Assembly (NCBI RefSeq): GCF_900090285.1
Contig: NZ_LT607754.1
Span: forward strand, 6,643,995 to 6,707,994
Source: Micromonospora inositola
GTDB lineage: Bacteria > Actinomycetota > Actinomycetes > Mycobacteriales > Micromonosporaceae
Reading direction: 5' to 3'
DNA length: 64,000 nucleotides
Both the position numbers and the translations under genes were made by a program. The first letter of the stretch is position 1, and each line of letters starts with the position of its first letter. Positions 34,157-43,459 of this stretch are shown here, one piece after another. The notes under the pieces were generated by a model that was given only the letters and a program-made list of their open reading frames with translations, was not told the DNA's origin and did no database searches.

Positions 34157-34964
34157 GACGAAACCTTAACCGCCCCAAGGCATTCCAGCAAGTTCCATGG
34201 GCTTCCAGATTTTTGTCCGTTCGATGGCGCGAGCGCCGGCCGGTCATCGGCCTGAGTTCGTGGCCGGCCGGTTGTAGGGACTTGCAGAGCCCTGCTGTCA
34301 TCCATAAACGCCAGCGCTCGCCGTGCCCGCCGCCTCGGCTTCGACCGAGGGCGCGGACTGGATTCCGGAGGGCGTGGACCCGGGGGCTGGCTGATCATCA
34401 CCCGTGACCGTCGCCTCAGGAGCGCCGCCTGAAGATCGTCCCCATGACGAGCCCGGGCCAGGATGATCGCCCTGACAGCCGTCGACTCGGGCAGTGTCTT
34501 GGGCAGAGGGGGTCGCGACGAGTCGCTGCTGTGATACCGAGCGGGTCGGACTCCAAGGTCGGGAACTGCCCAGGAGAATTGTCGTCAACGCCAAGGTCCC
34601 TCATCTGGTTGGCACCCCAAGGAAGGCGTCCGCGGGCGCGCCCTGTCGTCTATCACTGCGCCACGTGCCGGTTGGCAAGCCCGCCAGCCTCGCTGGGAGC
34701 GCCATAGCCTGGTGTGCCTGTTGTGAGACGCCAGCTGTTGCTGATCTTCGATGATGCGTGGTGTGTGCTCTCCAGCCGGCGCCATGCTGGGTCAACCGGT
34801 GCCGCTTGGAGTCAACCGGGGTCAATGATCATGGTCACTGGCGCGCCCCGTGTGGTCCATGTGTGGTCATCGCCCACCCCCGGCCGGCCGGGACGACGCA
34901 GGTCAACGTCGGCCACTCCCTGGCATCCCAGGGCAACCCGCAGGTCGCTAGACTGACGACTCGC
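34157..34964. other. Non-coding stretch upstream of the defence island
   Basis: About 800 bases without a supported gene. It must hold the promoter of the minus-strand operon near 34160-34250, but I cannot identify boxes. Reading frames here are short and have no recognisable content. It probably marks a junction left by mobile DNA, given the truncated tRNA-Arg that follows. Confidence 0.4.
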
Positions 34965-35007
34965 GCCCTCGTAGCTCAGGGGATAGAGCAACGGCTTCCT
35001 AAACCGT
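34965..35007 (+). pseudogene. 5' half of a tRNA-Arg(CCT)-like gene
   Basis: GCCCTCGTAGCTCAGGGGAT begins an acceptor strand and D-arm, followed by a CTTCCTAAA anticodon loop carrying CCT. The anticodon stem has a C:A mismatch, and the sequence then departs from tRNA: no variable loop, T-arm (GGTTCGAATCC) or acceptor 3' strand follows. Breakage inside the anticodon arm is where tyrosine integrases cross over in tRNA genes, so this is probably a scar of an integrated element or an imprecise loss. Confidence 0.7.
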
Positions 35008-35029
35008 CTGTCCCGCCGTTGGCCTGCCG

Positions 35030-35215
35030 CTACTCCTCGTCGGGCTCGCCCAGGTGCGGGCGATGCTCCGCGATCCACGCCTCCACGTCGCGTTTCAGCC
35101 ACACCGCGCCCATCCCGAGCCGGTCGTACGGCCCAGGGAAGTCCGGGCGGTCGATGATCTGCCGCGCCCGCTGCCGGCTGACGCCGAGGCGCGCAGCGAT
35201 CTCCCCCCGCTCCAT
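35030..35215 (-). CDS. Small helix-turn-helix protein, excisionase/AlpA-like
   Basis: A 61-aa product from ATG 35215: GEIAARLGVSRQRARQIIDR is a helix-turn-helix followed by a wing (RLGMGAVWLKRDVEAWIAEH), the usual plan of MerR/AlpA-type excisionases and prophage regulators. It lies 22 bases from the broken tRNA-Arg, where an integrated element's int/xis end is expected; no integrase remains. A longer upstream-extended frame is cysteine-rich and unlikely. Confidence 0.7.
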   Translation of the reverse strand: MERGEIAARLGVSRQRARQIIDRPDFPGPYDRLGMGAVWLKRDVEAWIAEHRPHLGEPDEE

Positions 35216-35343
35216 ACAGGTGCCGTGGCATGGCCGCAGGGTAGCCATGCAGTAACTGGTCAAACCGCAGCCTGTCTTACAGCAACTGGTCGCGTTGCAG
35301 GATGCATCTTGACAAGGGCTAGCCATCGACGAACGATAAGCAC

Positions 35344-35616
35344 ATGCCGCTGACTAGGACACCCCACCCCATACCCACAGGTCCACGACACCGCCGGGGT
35401 TGGCGGACGAGATGGCGGCGATGCACCTGCGGCCTGCCCTGGCCGTGCCCCGATCGCGGCCCAGTACCCCCGGCCGAGCCCTCGCCGACATACCGGGGTG
35501 CCGCCTCGGTGCCGCCGCCACTATGGAGACGGGAGGTGACGGCGCTGTACCCGCCAATTGGGCGGGCGGGGCACCTGACGCCCGCGCAGTCGCGCCGGGC
35601 AGGCGTTCAGTGGTGA
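35344..35616 (+). CDS. Small hypothetical protein of mobile-element type
   Basis: A 90-aa product containing RCTCGLPWPCPD and ending LYPPIGRAGHLTPAQSRRAG. The CxCGxPWPC pattern recurs in the products at 35613 and 36833, and this kind of short protein is common in actinobacterial integrative elements; function unknown. Its stop overlaps the next start as GTGA. Codons in the middle are irregular, so the N-terminal part may be partly decayed. Confidence 0.55.
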   Translation: MPLTRTPHPIPTGPRHRRGWRTRWRRCTCGLPWPCPDRGPVPPAEPSPTYRGAASVPPPLWRREVTALYPPIGRAGHLTPAQSRRAGVQW

Positions 35617-35903
35617 GCGGCGCACCGGGATGCCCCCACACGCCGATGCGCCCCCTCTGGCGGTGCCGCCGCTGTGGCTGCCCCTGGCCCTGCTCCCCCG
35701 CCCGTCTGGCGCTGCTGGCGGAATACCGGGACGCCCGCTCGTCACTGGCCGTATACCTCGCACTCGCTCTCGCTGACGCCCTGAATGATCTACACCGCCT
35801 CGGCCTCGACAACCGTGGGGTGCACGCCCGGTTCCTCGGCTGGCTGCGCTCGGAGCCTCCGGATAAGGGTGGCGACCTCCCCTCGCGCGGTGTTCGCCGC
35901 TGA
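35613..35903 (+). CDS. Small hypothetical protein, paralogue of the 36833 product
   Basis: A 96-aa product: WRCRRCGCPWPCSPARLAL, then LAEYRDARSSLAVYLALAL and HARFLGWLR. The minus-strand gene at 36833-37141 encodes the same architecture (CGGCDMPWPCPTRK, RAEYADAPVSLALYLGSYL, HHRFLGWTR), so this is a conserved family. The CxxCxxPWPC pair could bind zinc. Coupled to the preceding gene by GTGA overlap. It is part of the remnant element next to tRNA-Arg. Confidence 0.7.
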   Translation: MSGAPGCPHTPMRPLWRCRRCGCPWPCSPARLALLAEYRDARSSLAVYLALALADALNDLHRLGLDNRGVHARFLGWLRSEPPDKGGDLPSRGVRR

Positions 35904-36751
35904 ACTTCCTACGGTCACCGACTGGATGCCGGCGTGGGAAGACCTCAGGGACGTCCTCGTCGCAGCCCTCGCCGTTGACGTCGACGTAGACAAGACCACG
36001 TTCGTGAGCTAGCGGTGGGCTTGCAGGTGCCGGCGGCATCAGTCCGCTGATGAACGAGACTGCGCCGCACCAGCCACAACCGCCTGCGGCCGTCGTCGAT
36101 CCGCGACGGCGGCGGTCTACAAGCGACCCGCAAGTGGAGGTTGAAGAAAGCGATCGGGACGGCCTTGGCGCGACTGCGGCGAGCCGCTGTCGACTGCTCG
36201 GACGGCTGGGTCATTGCCGGGCTCGGACTCGTGGTAGCCGTCTACCCGCGATTGACCCGGCGGGGCCGAGCGGGTGTCGGTCGCCGTGCCGGTCCGCGGG
36301 TCTCTCCAGCCTCGGGTTGCTCGGAATCGACGCTGGAAGGATCGTCGAGCAGCGATGAGCGGAGGCGTACAGCAGAGCAAGCATATCCGGTGAGGACGGT
36401 CCTATGGACTCCGCCAGGCGATGAGTGCCTCACCCAAATGACCTGGGCGCAGAACTTTGACTGCTCACGCTCCCGTACCGAATGGGTGCCGACAGCACTG
36501 TATTGATCATGGTGAGCCGAACCAGTGAGATCACCCTGGCCTTCGACACGCTGCCCACTCGCCGGGTTCACTCGAGGCCAGAACTGCTCCGGCATCGGGT
36601 TGTTGTGCTGGCGTCCGCAGCCGCGGCCGAGGAGATAGCGGATGGTCCCGGCGTCCCCTGCTCCCAAATTGCTCCCAATTTAAGGGGCAACAGCCGGGAA
36701 GCTCGTTACCGGTGGCTCCGGCGACGGGCTTCCTGCCTGTATATATTTATG
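35904..36751. other. Intergenic stretch left of the integrated element
   Basis: No convincing gene. A TTG/GTG-started frame near 36137-36260 reads LKKAIGTALARLRR then DGWVIAGLGLVVAVYPRL, which looks like one membrane helix and could be a decayed small membrane protein, but the frame deteriorates downstream. No repeats or RNAs seen. Confidence 0.35.
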
Positions 36752-36795
36752 GTGGGCGATACTGGGATCGAACCAGTGACCTCTTCGGTGTGAAC
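36752..36795 (-). repeat. Left attachment site: duplicated tRNA-Val 3' end
   Basis: All 44 bases match 63389-63432. It carries the anticodon-loop to discriminator part of tRNA-Val in the same orientation as the complete gene but lacks the 5' half, the expected footprint left by tyrosine integrase insertion into a tRNA 3' end. Confidence 0.92.
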
Positions 36796-36832
36796 TGTCG
36801 GCGATGGGGTGCGGCGGGGGTATCTTCCGAGG

Positions 36833-37141
36833 TCAGACGGGTTGCTCCGGCTCGTCTCGGTGCCATGTGGCTGGCACGGTTGCTGTACTTCGCTGCTGTA
36901 CTGCTGGCGTTGGTCGCTCGACCTGCCTGGTCCATCCGAGGAAGCGGTGATGCAGCACGCCGGCCGGCGTCCACGGCATGTCCTCGGTGGCCTGGACGAG
37001 GTACGAACCGAGGTAGAGGGCCAGCGACACCGGAGCATCTGCATACTCCGCCCGTAGCTCCCGTTTCCGCGTCGGGCAGGGCCAGGGCATGTCGCAGCCG
37101 CCGCAGCTCCAGGTCGGCATGACCGGGCCGTGGGTGGTCAC
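36833..37141 (-). CDS. Small hypothetical protein of AICE type (CxxC...PWPC)
   Basis: A 102-aa product from GTG 37141: PTWSCGGCDMPWPCPTRK, RAEYADAPVSLALYLGSYL, HHRFLGWTR and a polar tail. Paralogue of 35613-35903. Third of three genes linked by GTGA overlaps (37499 to 36833), a module repeatedly found at the left end of actinobacterial integrative elements; function unknown. The two cysteines and PWPC may bind zinc. Its 3' part contains the 21-bp repeat described at 36881-36901. Confidence 0.75.
   Translation of the reverse strand: MTTHGPVMPTWSCGGCDMPWPCPTRKRELRAEYADAPVSLALYLGSYLVQATEDMPWTPAGVLHHRFLGWTRQVERPTPAVQQRSTATVPATWHRDEPEQPV
36881..36901. repeat. 21-bp repeat shared with the right end of the element (left copy)
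   Basis: TGCTGTACTTCGCTGCTGTAC occurs here and at 63319-63339 in the same orientation, 85 bases inside the left attachment site. Each copy contains TGCTGTAC twice. Position near both ends suggests arm-type binding sites for Int or Xis. Confidence 0.6.
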
Positions 37142-37317
37142 CGCACACCGCCGAGGAACCGGGCGGTGATCGTCCGGGCCTGCCGGCTGGTCGCCCATTC
37201 CACCTGCCAGCACGGGTACGGCGCCAGCCGCGACCACCACGCGCGGCAGCCGACGCACATGCCGTCGAGACCGCGGACGTGCACCGCGAGGATGACCCGC
37301 TCCTGCCCGTCGTTCAC
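37138..37317 (-). CDS. Small hypothetical protein, middle gene of AICE left-end module
   Basis: A 59-aa product from GTG 37317: VILAVHVRGLDGMCVGCRAW followed by PYPCWQVEWA and TARFLGG. CVGC plus a later cysteine could hold a metal. Coupled to both neighbours through GTGA overlaps. No known function. Confidence 0.65.
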   Translation of the reverse strand: MNDGQERVILAVHVRGLDGMCVGCRAWWSRLAPYPCWQVEWATSRQARTITARFLGGVR

Positions 37318-37499
37318 TGTTCCTCCTCCCCCGGCCAGTGGCCACGGTTGATCGGAATCCGATGCCGGGAGCGGCACGGCAGCTCGGCTCCGCACCGGCA
37401 GACCCGCCGCCACCGCCGCCAACACCAGACCGGCCGATGCCGACGCGCCAGGGTCAGCGCAACCGCCAGGACGTACTCGTCGTACGGGACCCGCCTCAT
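37314..37499 (-). CDS. Small basic hypothetical protein, first gene of AICE left-end module
   Basis: A 61-aa product from ATG 37499: MRRVPYDEYVLAVALTLARR, then VCRCGAELPCRSRHRIPINR and GHWPGEEEQ. Strongly basic with a CRCGxxxPC motif; possibly nucleic-acid binding. It faces the divergent GntR gene 258 bases away, which may control this module. Confidence 0.7.
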   Translation of the reverse strand: MRRVPYDEYVLAVALTLARRHRPVWCWRRWRRVCRCGAELPCRSRHRIPINRGHWPGEEEQ

Positions 37500-37756
37500 C
37501 GGCCCATCATTCGACCCCTGAGCCATGAACTGTCGTGCCAGCCAAGGTGAAGGGAGCACTGCCAGCTCCTCCTGCCGCAGCTATCGGAGGCGTGGATGCC
37601 CGATCGCAGGGATGCGCCGGACATCCACGCCGGCGAGGACGGCCCACAGCGCCAACCGGGGGAATCGACCTCCTCGGCAACCTCCCACAGGTACCGTTGG
37701 GTAGTCAAGGGGTGACGTAGGTGGTCTACTCGTGTTGCCAACCGAGGGGAAACACC

Positions 37757-37972
37757 GTGCCACCGCGTTACCGCTATGAGCAGATCGCCGACGACCTTGC
37801 TGGACGCATCTCGTCCGGGGAGTTCCCACCCGGCTCCAAGCTGCCCAGCCGGCGAGAGTTGATCGAGCACTACGGGGTCACGGAGCCGGTGATCGACCGC
37901 GCCATGCAGGTGCTGTGGATCAAAGGGATGACCGAGACGCTGCCGGGCGTGGGCGTCTTCGTCGCCGAGTAG
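37757..37972 (+). CDS. GntR-family regulator, DNA-binding domain only
   Basis: A 71-aa product: YEQIADDLAGRISSGEFPPG, LPSRRELIEHYGVTEPVIDR and a terminal GVGVFVAE are the complete GntR winged helix. The effector-binding domain is absent. Such truncated or short GntR proteins occur in actinobacterial integrative elements, where KorSA-type relatives repress replication and transfer genes. Start GTG 37757 follows GAGGGGAAACACC. It diverges from the three-gene module. Confidence 0.88.
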   Translation: MPPRYRYEQIADDLAGRISSGEFPPGSKLPSRRELIEHYGVTEPVIDRAMQVLWIKGMTETLPGVGVFVAE

Positions 37973-38291
37973 TTCCCCTAGCCAGCCGCCCGCCGGTGGG
38001 GCATCGACCCCTCGTTTGTAAGGCGCTTCCGCCAAGAGTCGCTACGTCCGCTGGGGTCCATCGGCGCGGCTTGTCGGAAGCAACCGTGCACACTCGTCCA
38101 GCCTCGGCCGCCACCGTTGATGTCAACGACTGATGTCAGGCTCGCCCTTGGCGACCTGGCGATCGCTTGGCCCTAGTCCTCGTCGACCCCTTGATGCGAT
38201 GAAGAGGCGGGGCCTCGCCTCCCCGTGACAGTCACCCAGGTTGCGATGTTCGCTTGGGCTGTCTACGTCCACCACGACGATGGAGGCCCCT
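37973..38291. other. Intergenic region between gntR and the IS110 transposase
   Basis: No gene or clear repeat seen. It probably contains the left end of the IS110-type element, whose ends usually lack inverted repeats and therefore cannot be placed by eye. Confidence 0.35.
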
Positions 38292-39313
38292 GTGGATGAG
38301 TATGACGGCAAGCAGATCGTCGGTATCGATCTGCATCGGCGGCGCACGGTGATCGTGCGGATGACGCAGGCCGGGGAGCACCTCGAGACGTGCGGATTGA
38401 CAACGATCCGCTGACGTTGGGGTTGGAGATCGCGAAGGCCGGTGAAGCACCCGAGGTGGTGTTGGAGGCGACCTACGGCTGGTACTGGGCCGTCGACGTG
38501 CTCCAGGACGCCGGCGCGGTGGTGCACCTGGCCCACCCGTTGGGTGTGAAAGGGTTCGCCTATCGGCGGGTCAAGAACGATGTGCGCGATGCATCGGATC
38601 TGGCTGATCTGTTGCGTATGGGTCGGTTGCCGGAGGCGTGGATCGCGCCGCCGGCGGTGCGGGAGCTGCGGGAAGCGGTGCGTCATCGCAGCAAGCTTGT
38701 CGCGTTGCGGTCCGGACTCAAAGCGCAGGTCCACACAGTGCTCGGCAAGCAGGGCGTCATGGTGCCGATGTCGGATCTGTTCGGCACGGCGGGCGGGAAG
38801 CTCCTCGATGATCTGCGCCTGGACCCGGCTTACCACGCACGGATCGTGTCGCTGCGCAGGTTGATCGAGGCCCTTGACTTCGAGATCGACGTGGTCGCTC
38901 GGCGCACCGCAGCAAAACTCGCCGGGCATCCGGGATACCGTGCCGTGCAGGCCATCGACGGTGTCGGCCCGGTGTTGGCGGCGATCTTCGTTGCCGAGAT
39001 CGGTGACGTCAGCCGTTTCCACCGCCCGCAGCAGCTGTGCTCCTGGGCTGGGCTGACCCCACGCCACCGGGAATCCGACACCACCGTGCACCGGGGCCAG
39101 ATCACCAAACAAGGCAGTCCCCTGCTGCGCTGGGCTGCGATCGAGGCGGTGCAACGGCTCAGCCGCGGCCCGGTCGGCGCGACCCGGATCCGAGTCGGCG
39201 CCCGCCGGGGATCCAACATAGGCAAGGTCGCCGCCGGCCGAAAACTACTCACGCTGGTGTTCTACGGGCTGCGCGACGGGCATATCCGCGCCCTGAGCAC
39301 CCGACCGGCGTGA
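38292..39313 (+). pseudogene. IS110-family transposase, frameshifted
   Basis: The N-terminal DEDD RuvC-like part begins VDEYDGKQIVGIDLHRRRT and runs into a stop after GEHLETCG; the remainder resumes one frame over as RIDNDPLTLGLEI and contains EATYGWYW, KNDVRDASDLADLL, then the transposase_20 domain (AIDGVGPVLAAIFVAEIG, FHRPQQLCSWAGLTP). Restoring one G near 38390 (ACG to ACGG) joins the two frames. It is either a dead copy or a sequencing error. No terminal inverted repeats were identified, as expected for the family. Confidence 0.88.
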
Positions 39314-40156
39314 GCCTGATCCGGACACAGCCAGGACCCGAGGTCGCTGGGGGTCTGACCCTCCCGAACACGGGACGCGGTCGAGCGTTACTTGATTGAC
39401 CCGGCCCTGGCTGTGGCCGCACCACTCCATGCCGCACGAACAGCGGCGAAGGGATGACCGGCAGCCGGATCCCAACCGGCATGCCGCACGTCCATTCAGG
39501 ACCTTGGAGAAGACGGCCCCCACAACCTCATAGCCTGCTCCCGGCGCCGCCATCGTGCGATCGCCTCGGGACCGGCGTCAAGGCCACACCCGCTACGCGG
39601 GTCGACCTAAAGGTCGAGCCTGGACCCCGACCCCTCACCGACGCCTGCCCGCACCAATCCGGGAATCCAACACAAACCGGTCACAACCGGTCCAGCGTCC
39701 GCGCTTGACACGGCCCCGCCTCTTCAGGGATGACCCCCAGAACGATTCCCCATACGTCTAGGCACGTCACACACGCCATCCCCACGGTCAGACCGTGCAG
39801 TCGACGGCATGCCGGCCACCATCGCGCACGCCGTGTGGTCCCCACCTGGTCCCCGGACGCTGACACGCTTGGCGGCCGCAGCACGCGGTTTAGGGGTGGA
39901 CATGGCGGAAGCCGCTCGGCAGTCACCTGGCTTGACCTGCGCCGCCACAAAACCCGCCACGTCCAGGAGCTTCCGTTTCGTGCGCATGTGCCACAATCTA
40001 AACCGTTGGTTATACCGCACCAACATGCGTCAGTCAACCGCCGACCACCTCGCATTGGCATTGGCAAGCAACTCATATGGGCGGCGGGCCCACTTCCACT
40101 GTGCAGACGCTAAATTCTCCTGGTGTACCCCGGCGTCCCGCAAACTAGGAGAATCG
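39314..40156. other. Long gene-free stretch between IS110 and the KAP-like gene
   Basis: No supported gene. Composition shifts here from GC-rich to clearly more AT-rich around 40,000, marking a junction between DNA of different origin. Long open frames running in from 39809 are upstream extensions of the KAP-like gene without recognisable content. Confidence 0.4.
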
Positions 40157-42457
40157 GTGGCAGAACGGCCCGATGATGTAATTCAGCACCAACTACGCCA
40201 CGTACTCGACAATGACAGGGAGATTAGATCGGGCATACAGAAAGCGGAGGCCGACGAAAGGGATTTGTTCAGTTCAGTCCTCAGCCGGCGCAGCGAAATC
40301 GAGAGTGCCTGCCTGACGGAACTAAAACAACTCAACCTGAGCGCAATGGAGCTTCAAGGTGCCGAGGAGGTAATTGCAGCACGGTGGGAAAAAGCGCCAA
40401 GATACGAGATAGTCATCAGGGCAGTCTTTGGGACCGCGATGTCGCTAGCAATCATTCTTTATGGCTGCATCGGCATATTCTATGGCATCCTGAGCCACGA
40501 GCAACTGGGTCCAATCTGGGACACAACCCGCGGCGCACTGATGTTAGTAATCATCACCACTGCCAGTCTTGGCCTCGTCGTCCTATTGCTTAGATTCAGG
40601 CGGGGTAAGCTGGCCGAACGAGCGCGAACTGCCAGCACCTTCCAGTTTCTTCGGGATAATGTCAAGACGGCTCGCGCAAATTGGATCAATGCAGTAGGCG
40701 ATAACGGAGTAAAACCGCTACTTAGAGAAGAGATCAACGCCCGCCTTCCCACGTTCGTCAATCATATAGACGTGCAGCGAGCGAACGGCCTTTCCGAGGT
40801 AAGGGACCCTCTCTACCTCGTTGATACAGACGCCAAGGCGCAGATACAGGAACTGCTTGACTCAATGCCAAGTGGCAGCATTGGACTGGCCGGCCCTCGC
40901 GGCGCCGGAAAAACAACGCTCTTGCGCTACTTCTGCTCGAGGGATTTTCGCCCGCTTAGCGAGGAAGATGACGCGGTTCGCGTCACTTTGGCAGCCCCCG
41001 TACGCTACGACGCACGAGAGTTTGTGATCCACCTATTCGCCAACGTTTGTCGCGAGCTAGCCCCCGAGGTGGGTAAGTATGGCTCTCCTTTCGACGCGGC
41101 ATTAAATCAGTTCGATGAAACCAGGGCCTTCTTCACTTCTTTAATCCGCCTTTTGTTGCCATTGTCGCTGGCATGGGGATTGATACAACTGGCAGCCGTG
41201 ATTGCAGATTGGAAGATAAACCCCGGCCTCCAGTCCGCCGTCCTTTTAATAGTCCTATCCGCCTCCGGCTTATCCGCCCTCATTTATACGCGCGCTGCAA
41301 GGAGGCGGCTGTGGCGTGTTGAGCTATCTCTTGGACGCGAATATCATTCAAGTCCGTCCCAAATCGAAATGATGGCCGAGAACTTGCTTGTTGGTCTGTC
41401 ATACCAGCAGTCGGTTGCGCACGGCTGGTCCGCAGCATTGAAACCTCCCGTTGGGTTCGAGGCCACTAGCTCATCCAACGTGACCATGACCGAACGACCA
41501 ATGAGTCTTCCGGAGATCGTATCTCGGCTGGCCGACTTCCTGCGCCAGCTATCTGGACACAAGAAAGTCTTTATCGGCATCGACGAGCTGGACAAGATTG
41601 AATCAGCCGAAGATGCTCAGCGCTTTCTCAACGATATAAAGAGCATCTTCGGGCTTGAAGGCTGCTATTACATCGTCTCGGTATCAGACAATGCAATGAG
41701 CGCGTTTGAGCGCCGAGGACTACCTCTACGGGACGCCTTTGATTCCGCCTTCGACGCCATAGTTGCCACCCCATATCTTGATCTTGTCGAGTCACGCCGT
41801 CTGATAAGGCGTCGCGTAATCGGCATGCCGGAACCATTCATCGGCTTTTGTCATGCGCTCTCAGGCGGTCTTCCGCGCGATTTGATTCGCGCCGCACGTT
41901 CTGTCGTTAACCTGTCCAAGAAAAAGGGGCAGGATCGCGACCTAGGCTCGGTAACCGCAGGAGTCATAGCAACCGACATTAATCGAAAGTTCTTGGCAGC
42001 CCGCACCGCCGCTCAAGAGATTGCCCTTGAGCCATCCGTCGGCATTTTCCTCTCCACGCTTCCTCGAGGAGTTGTCGATGCGCGTGATGTCGCCTCTGTA
42101 TTGCGGGGCCGGCGTTCGCTCCTAATAGAATCAACAACGGCATCGCCGAGCGGGTTAGGAAGCGAACCGAGTGCGGGCGATGCGTGGCAAGCACTAACGC
42201 GACTACGCATCGAATTAGCCGCCTACCTATATTTCGCCGAAACGATCGCAAGATTCTTTGACGGCCCTATTGATCGCGACCGGCTAGAATGGATTGCCGG
42301 AGGATCTCATTACTCGGCGCCGGACCGGCTTGCACGAGCACGTATGGCGTTCTCCGTCAATCCTAGGCTTGCGTGGGAATTGACTTCAGACTTCAACCAT
42401 GACTACGACCTCCCAAGTTCACCCTTCCCAGTCGGGATATGGCGGCAACGTTCCTGA
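40157..42457 (+). CDS. KAP-like P-loop NTPase with membrane segments
   Basis: A 766-aa protein from GTG 40157 (TAGGAGA a few bases upstream). Coiled-coil-like N-terminus; two membrane segments near 86-112 and 124-146; Walker A AGPRGAGKTT near 245-254; two further membrane segments between Walker A and Walker B (LIRLLLPLSLAWGLIQLAAV and LQSAVLLIVLSASGLSALIY); Walker B KVFIGIDELDKI. Membrane helices inserted between the two Walker motifs are the hallmark of KAP NTPases, a family linked to phage exclusion and signalling. AT-richer codon use than its neighbours indicates recent transfer. No partner gene on the same strand; function in defence is inference. Confidence 0.75.
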   Translation: MAERPDDVIQHQLRHVLDNDREIRSGIQKAEADERDLFSSVLSRRSEIESACLTELKQLNLSAMELQGAEEVIAARWEKAPRYEIVIRAVFGTAMSLAIILYGCIGIFYGILSHEQLGPIWDTTRGALMLVIITTASLGLVVLLLRFRRGKLAERARTASTFQFLRDNVKTARANWINAVGDNGVKPLLREEINARLPTFVNHIDVQRANGLSEVRDPLYLVDTDAKAQIQELLDSMPSGSIGLAGPRGAGKTTLLRYFCSRDFRPLSEEDDAVRVTLAAPVRYDAREFVIHLFANVCRELAPEVGKYGSPFDAALNQFDETRAFFTSLIRLLLPLSLAWGLIQLAAVIADWKINPGLQSAVLLIVLSASGLSALIYTRAARRRLWRVELSLGREYHSSPSQIEMMAENLLVGLSYQQSVAHGWSAALKPPVGFEATSSSNVTMTERPMSLPEIVSRLADFLRQLSGHKKVFIGIDELDKIESAEDAQRFLNDIKSIFGLEGCYYIVSVSDNAMSAFERRGLPLRDAFDSAFDAIVATPYLDLVESRRLIRRRVIGMPEPFIGFCHALSGGLPRDLIRAARSVVNLSKKKGQDRDLGSVTAGVIATDINRKFLAARTAAQEIALEPSVGIFLSTLPRGVVDARDVASVLRGRRSLLIESTTASPSGLGSEPSAGDAWQALTRLRIELAAYLYFAETIARFFDGPIDRDRLEWIAGGSHYSAPDRLARARMAFSVNPRLAWELTSDFNHDYDLPSSPFPVGIWRQRS

Positions 42458-42597
42458 CGCGTTGGCGGTAGACGGTGGATGCCTCAGCGGCTCGATGGCG
42501 ACGAGCATGAAGGTGTCAGCAACGAGGCCGGAAGCTTGCCCTGCCGCCAGCTACTCAGGACCGGCAACTAGGTACAATCGCGGCACCCGCAGGGCTG

Positions 42598-42628
42598 GCG
42601 GTGAGCGCAGAAGACGTGCGCTCACCGC
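42598..42628. terminator. Strong hairpin between convergent genes
   Basis: GCGGTGAGCGCA, a 7-base loop, then the perfect complement TGCGCTCACCGC: a 12-bp stem. It lies between the end of the KAP-like gene (42457) and the convergent minus-strand genes (from 42718), so it may terminate transcription from both sides. No clear T-run follows. Confidence 0.65.
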
Positions 42629-42717
42629 GACACTCTCGGCGCCGTTCCTTCCCCCTCACTGTCTCCACGAGCGAGCAGCGAAGATCGCATCACGATCAGG
42701 GTCACTCACCTGCCTGC

Positions 42718-42960
42718 TTAACTCGCTCTCTTATCCGGGTCGCCTTGGTTCCTCTTGTGATCGTCGTCAAGCCTCATCAGCAAATCCCGCCCTTTCGGAG
42801 CGGCCACGCGGTCGCCCGAGTCGATTGCCCGCTGGTAAGCGTCCCTCGCCCCATCGACATCTCCCTGCTCGCCGAGCAGCGCTCCCAGGCCAACCGCCGC
42901 CAGCGGAGCCCAGCTGGTGTGGCCGGAGTCGATCGCCCGCCGGGGATGTCCTCGAGAATC
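42718..42960 (-). pseudogene. TPR/Sel1-like repeat fragment
   Basis: The readable part is HPRRAIDSGHTSWAPLAAVG, then GEQGDVDGARDAYQRAIDSG and ending DDDHKRNQGDPDKRAS. ARDAYQRAIDSG is the classic repeat of actinobacterial tetratricopeptide proteins. Upstream the frame becomes non-protein-like and overlaps the membrane-protein gene, so only one and a half repeats survive of a longer gene. It is a remnant with no predicted function. Confidence 0.6.
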
Positions 42961-42973
42961 GGCCAGTAGCCGG

Positions 42974-43459
42974 TCAGACTGGCGGGGCAGTCGAGCCCGC
43001 CGGCTCAGCGCGGGCGCTCGGCCAGGCCACCGCGACGATCGACCACGACACCAGCGCGACGAGCAGTGCTCCGAGGGTGGCGGGAACCATCCCCCACGGC
43101 AGGGCCCGCGTCGAAAGCATCCAGGCCTGCCGGCTGTCGGCAAGTACCCGGGGCTGCTTGACCGACTCGGGGATGGCCACCTCCCACTCGTAGGCGCTGT
43201 TGGGTTCTTCATCCATGGCCTGCCAGGACGCCTTGACGTCGACGCCGTAGATCGGCCCTTGGTGTCCGCGGCCGCCGCGGGTCCAGTTGCCGATGCACCG
43301 GCTGTGCATGACCTCAAGCCGGTCGTACGTCACGTAGCAGTGGTCAATAACGGCGCGTGGCTGGTCATTGGGCCATAAGCCTGCTGTCCAGCTCAACACT
43401 CCACTGAGGGCGAAGCCCAGGGCGACCATCGCGGCGAGCCGCACCCTGAACGCGATCAC
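42974..43459 (-). CDS. Hypothetical membrane protein with two transmembrane segments
   Basis: A 161-aa product from GTG 43459, which has GGAGGA seven bases upstream; an ATG 22 codons earlier lacks such a site. A membrane segment (LAAMVALGFALSGVLSWTAG) begins the protein, about 85 extracytoplasmic residues with two cysteines follow (DHCYVTYDRLEVMHSRC), and a second segment (MVPATLGALLVALVSWSIVA) is near the end. Family unknown. Confidence 0.65.
   Translation of the reverse strand: MIAFRVRLAAMVALGFALSGVLSWTAGLWPNDQPRAVIDHCYVTYDRLEVMHSRCIGNWTRGGRGHQGPIYGVDVKASWQAMDEEPNSAYEWEVAIPESVKQPRVLADSRQAWMLSTRALPWGMVPATLGALLVALVSWSIVAVAWPSARAEPAGSTAPPV

Noticed and set aside
36712..37122. Plus-strand frame containing RYWDRTSDL
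   Set aside because: This peptide is a well-known artefact of translating through a tRNA 3' end; here it comes from the left attachment site copy of tRNA-Val.
42601..42969. 122-codon plus-strand frame after the KAP-like gene
   Set aside because: It starts inside the terminator hairpin and is antisense to the TPR fragment.
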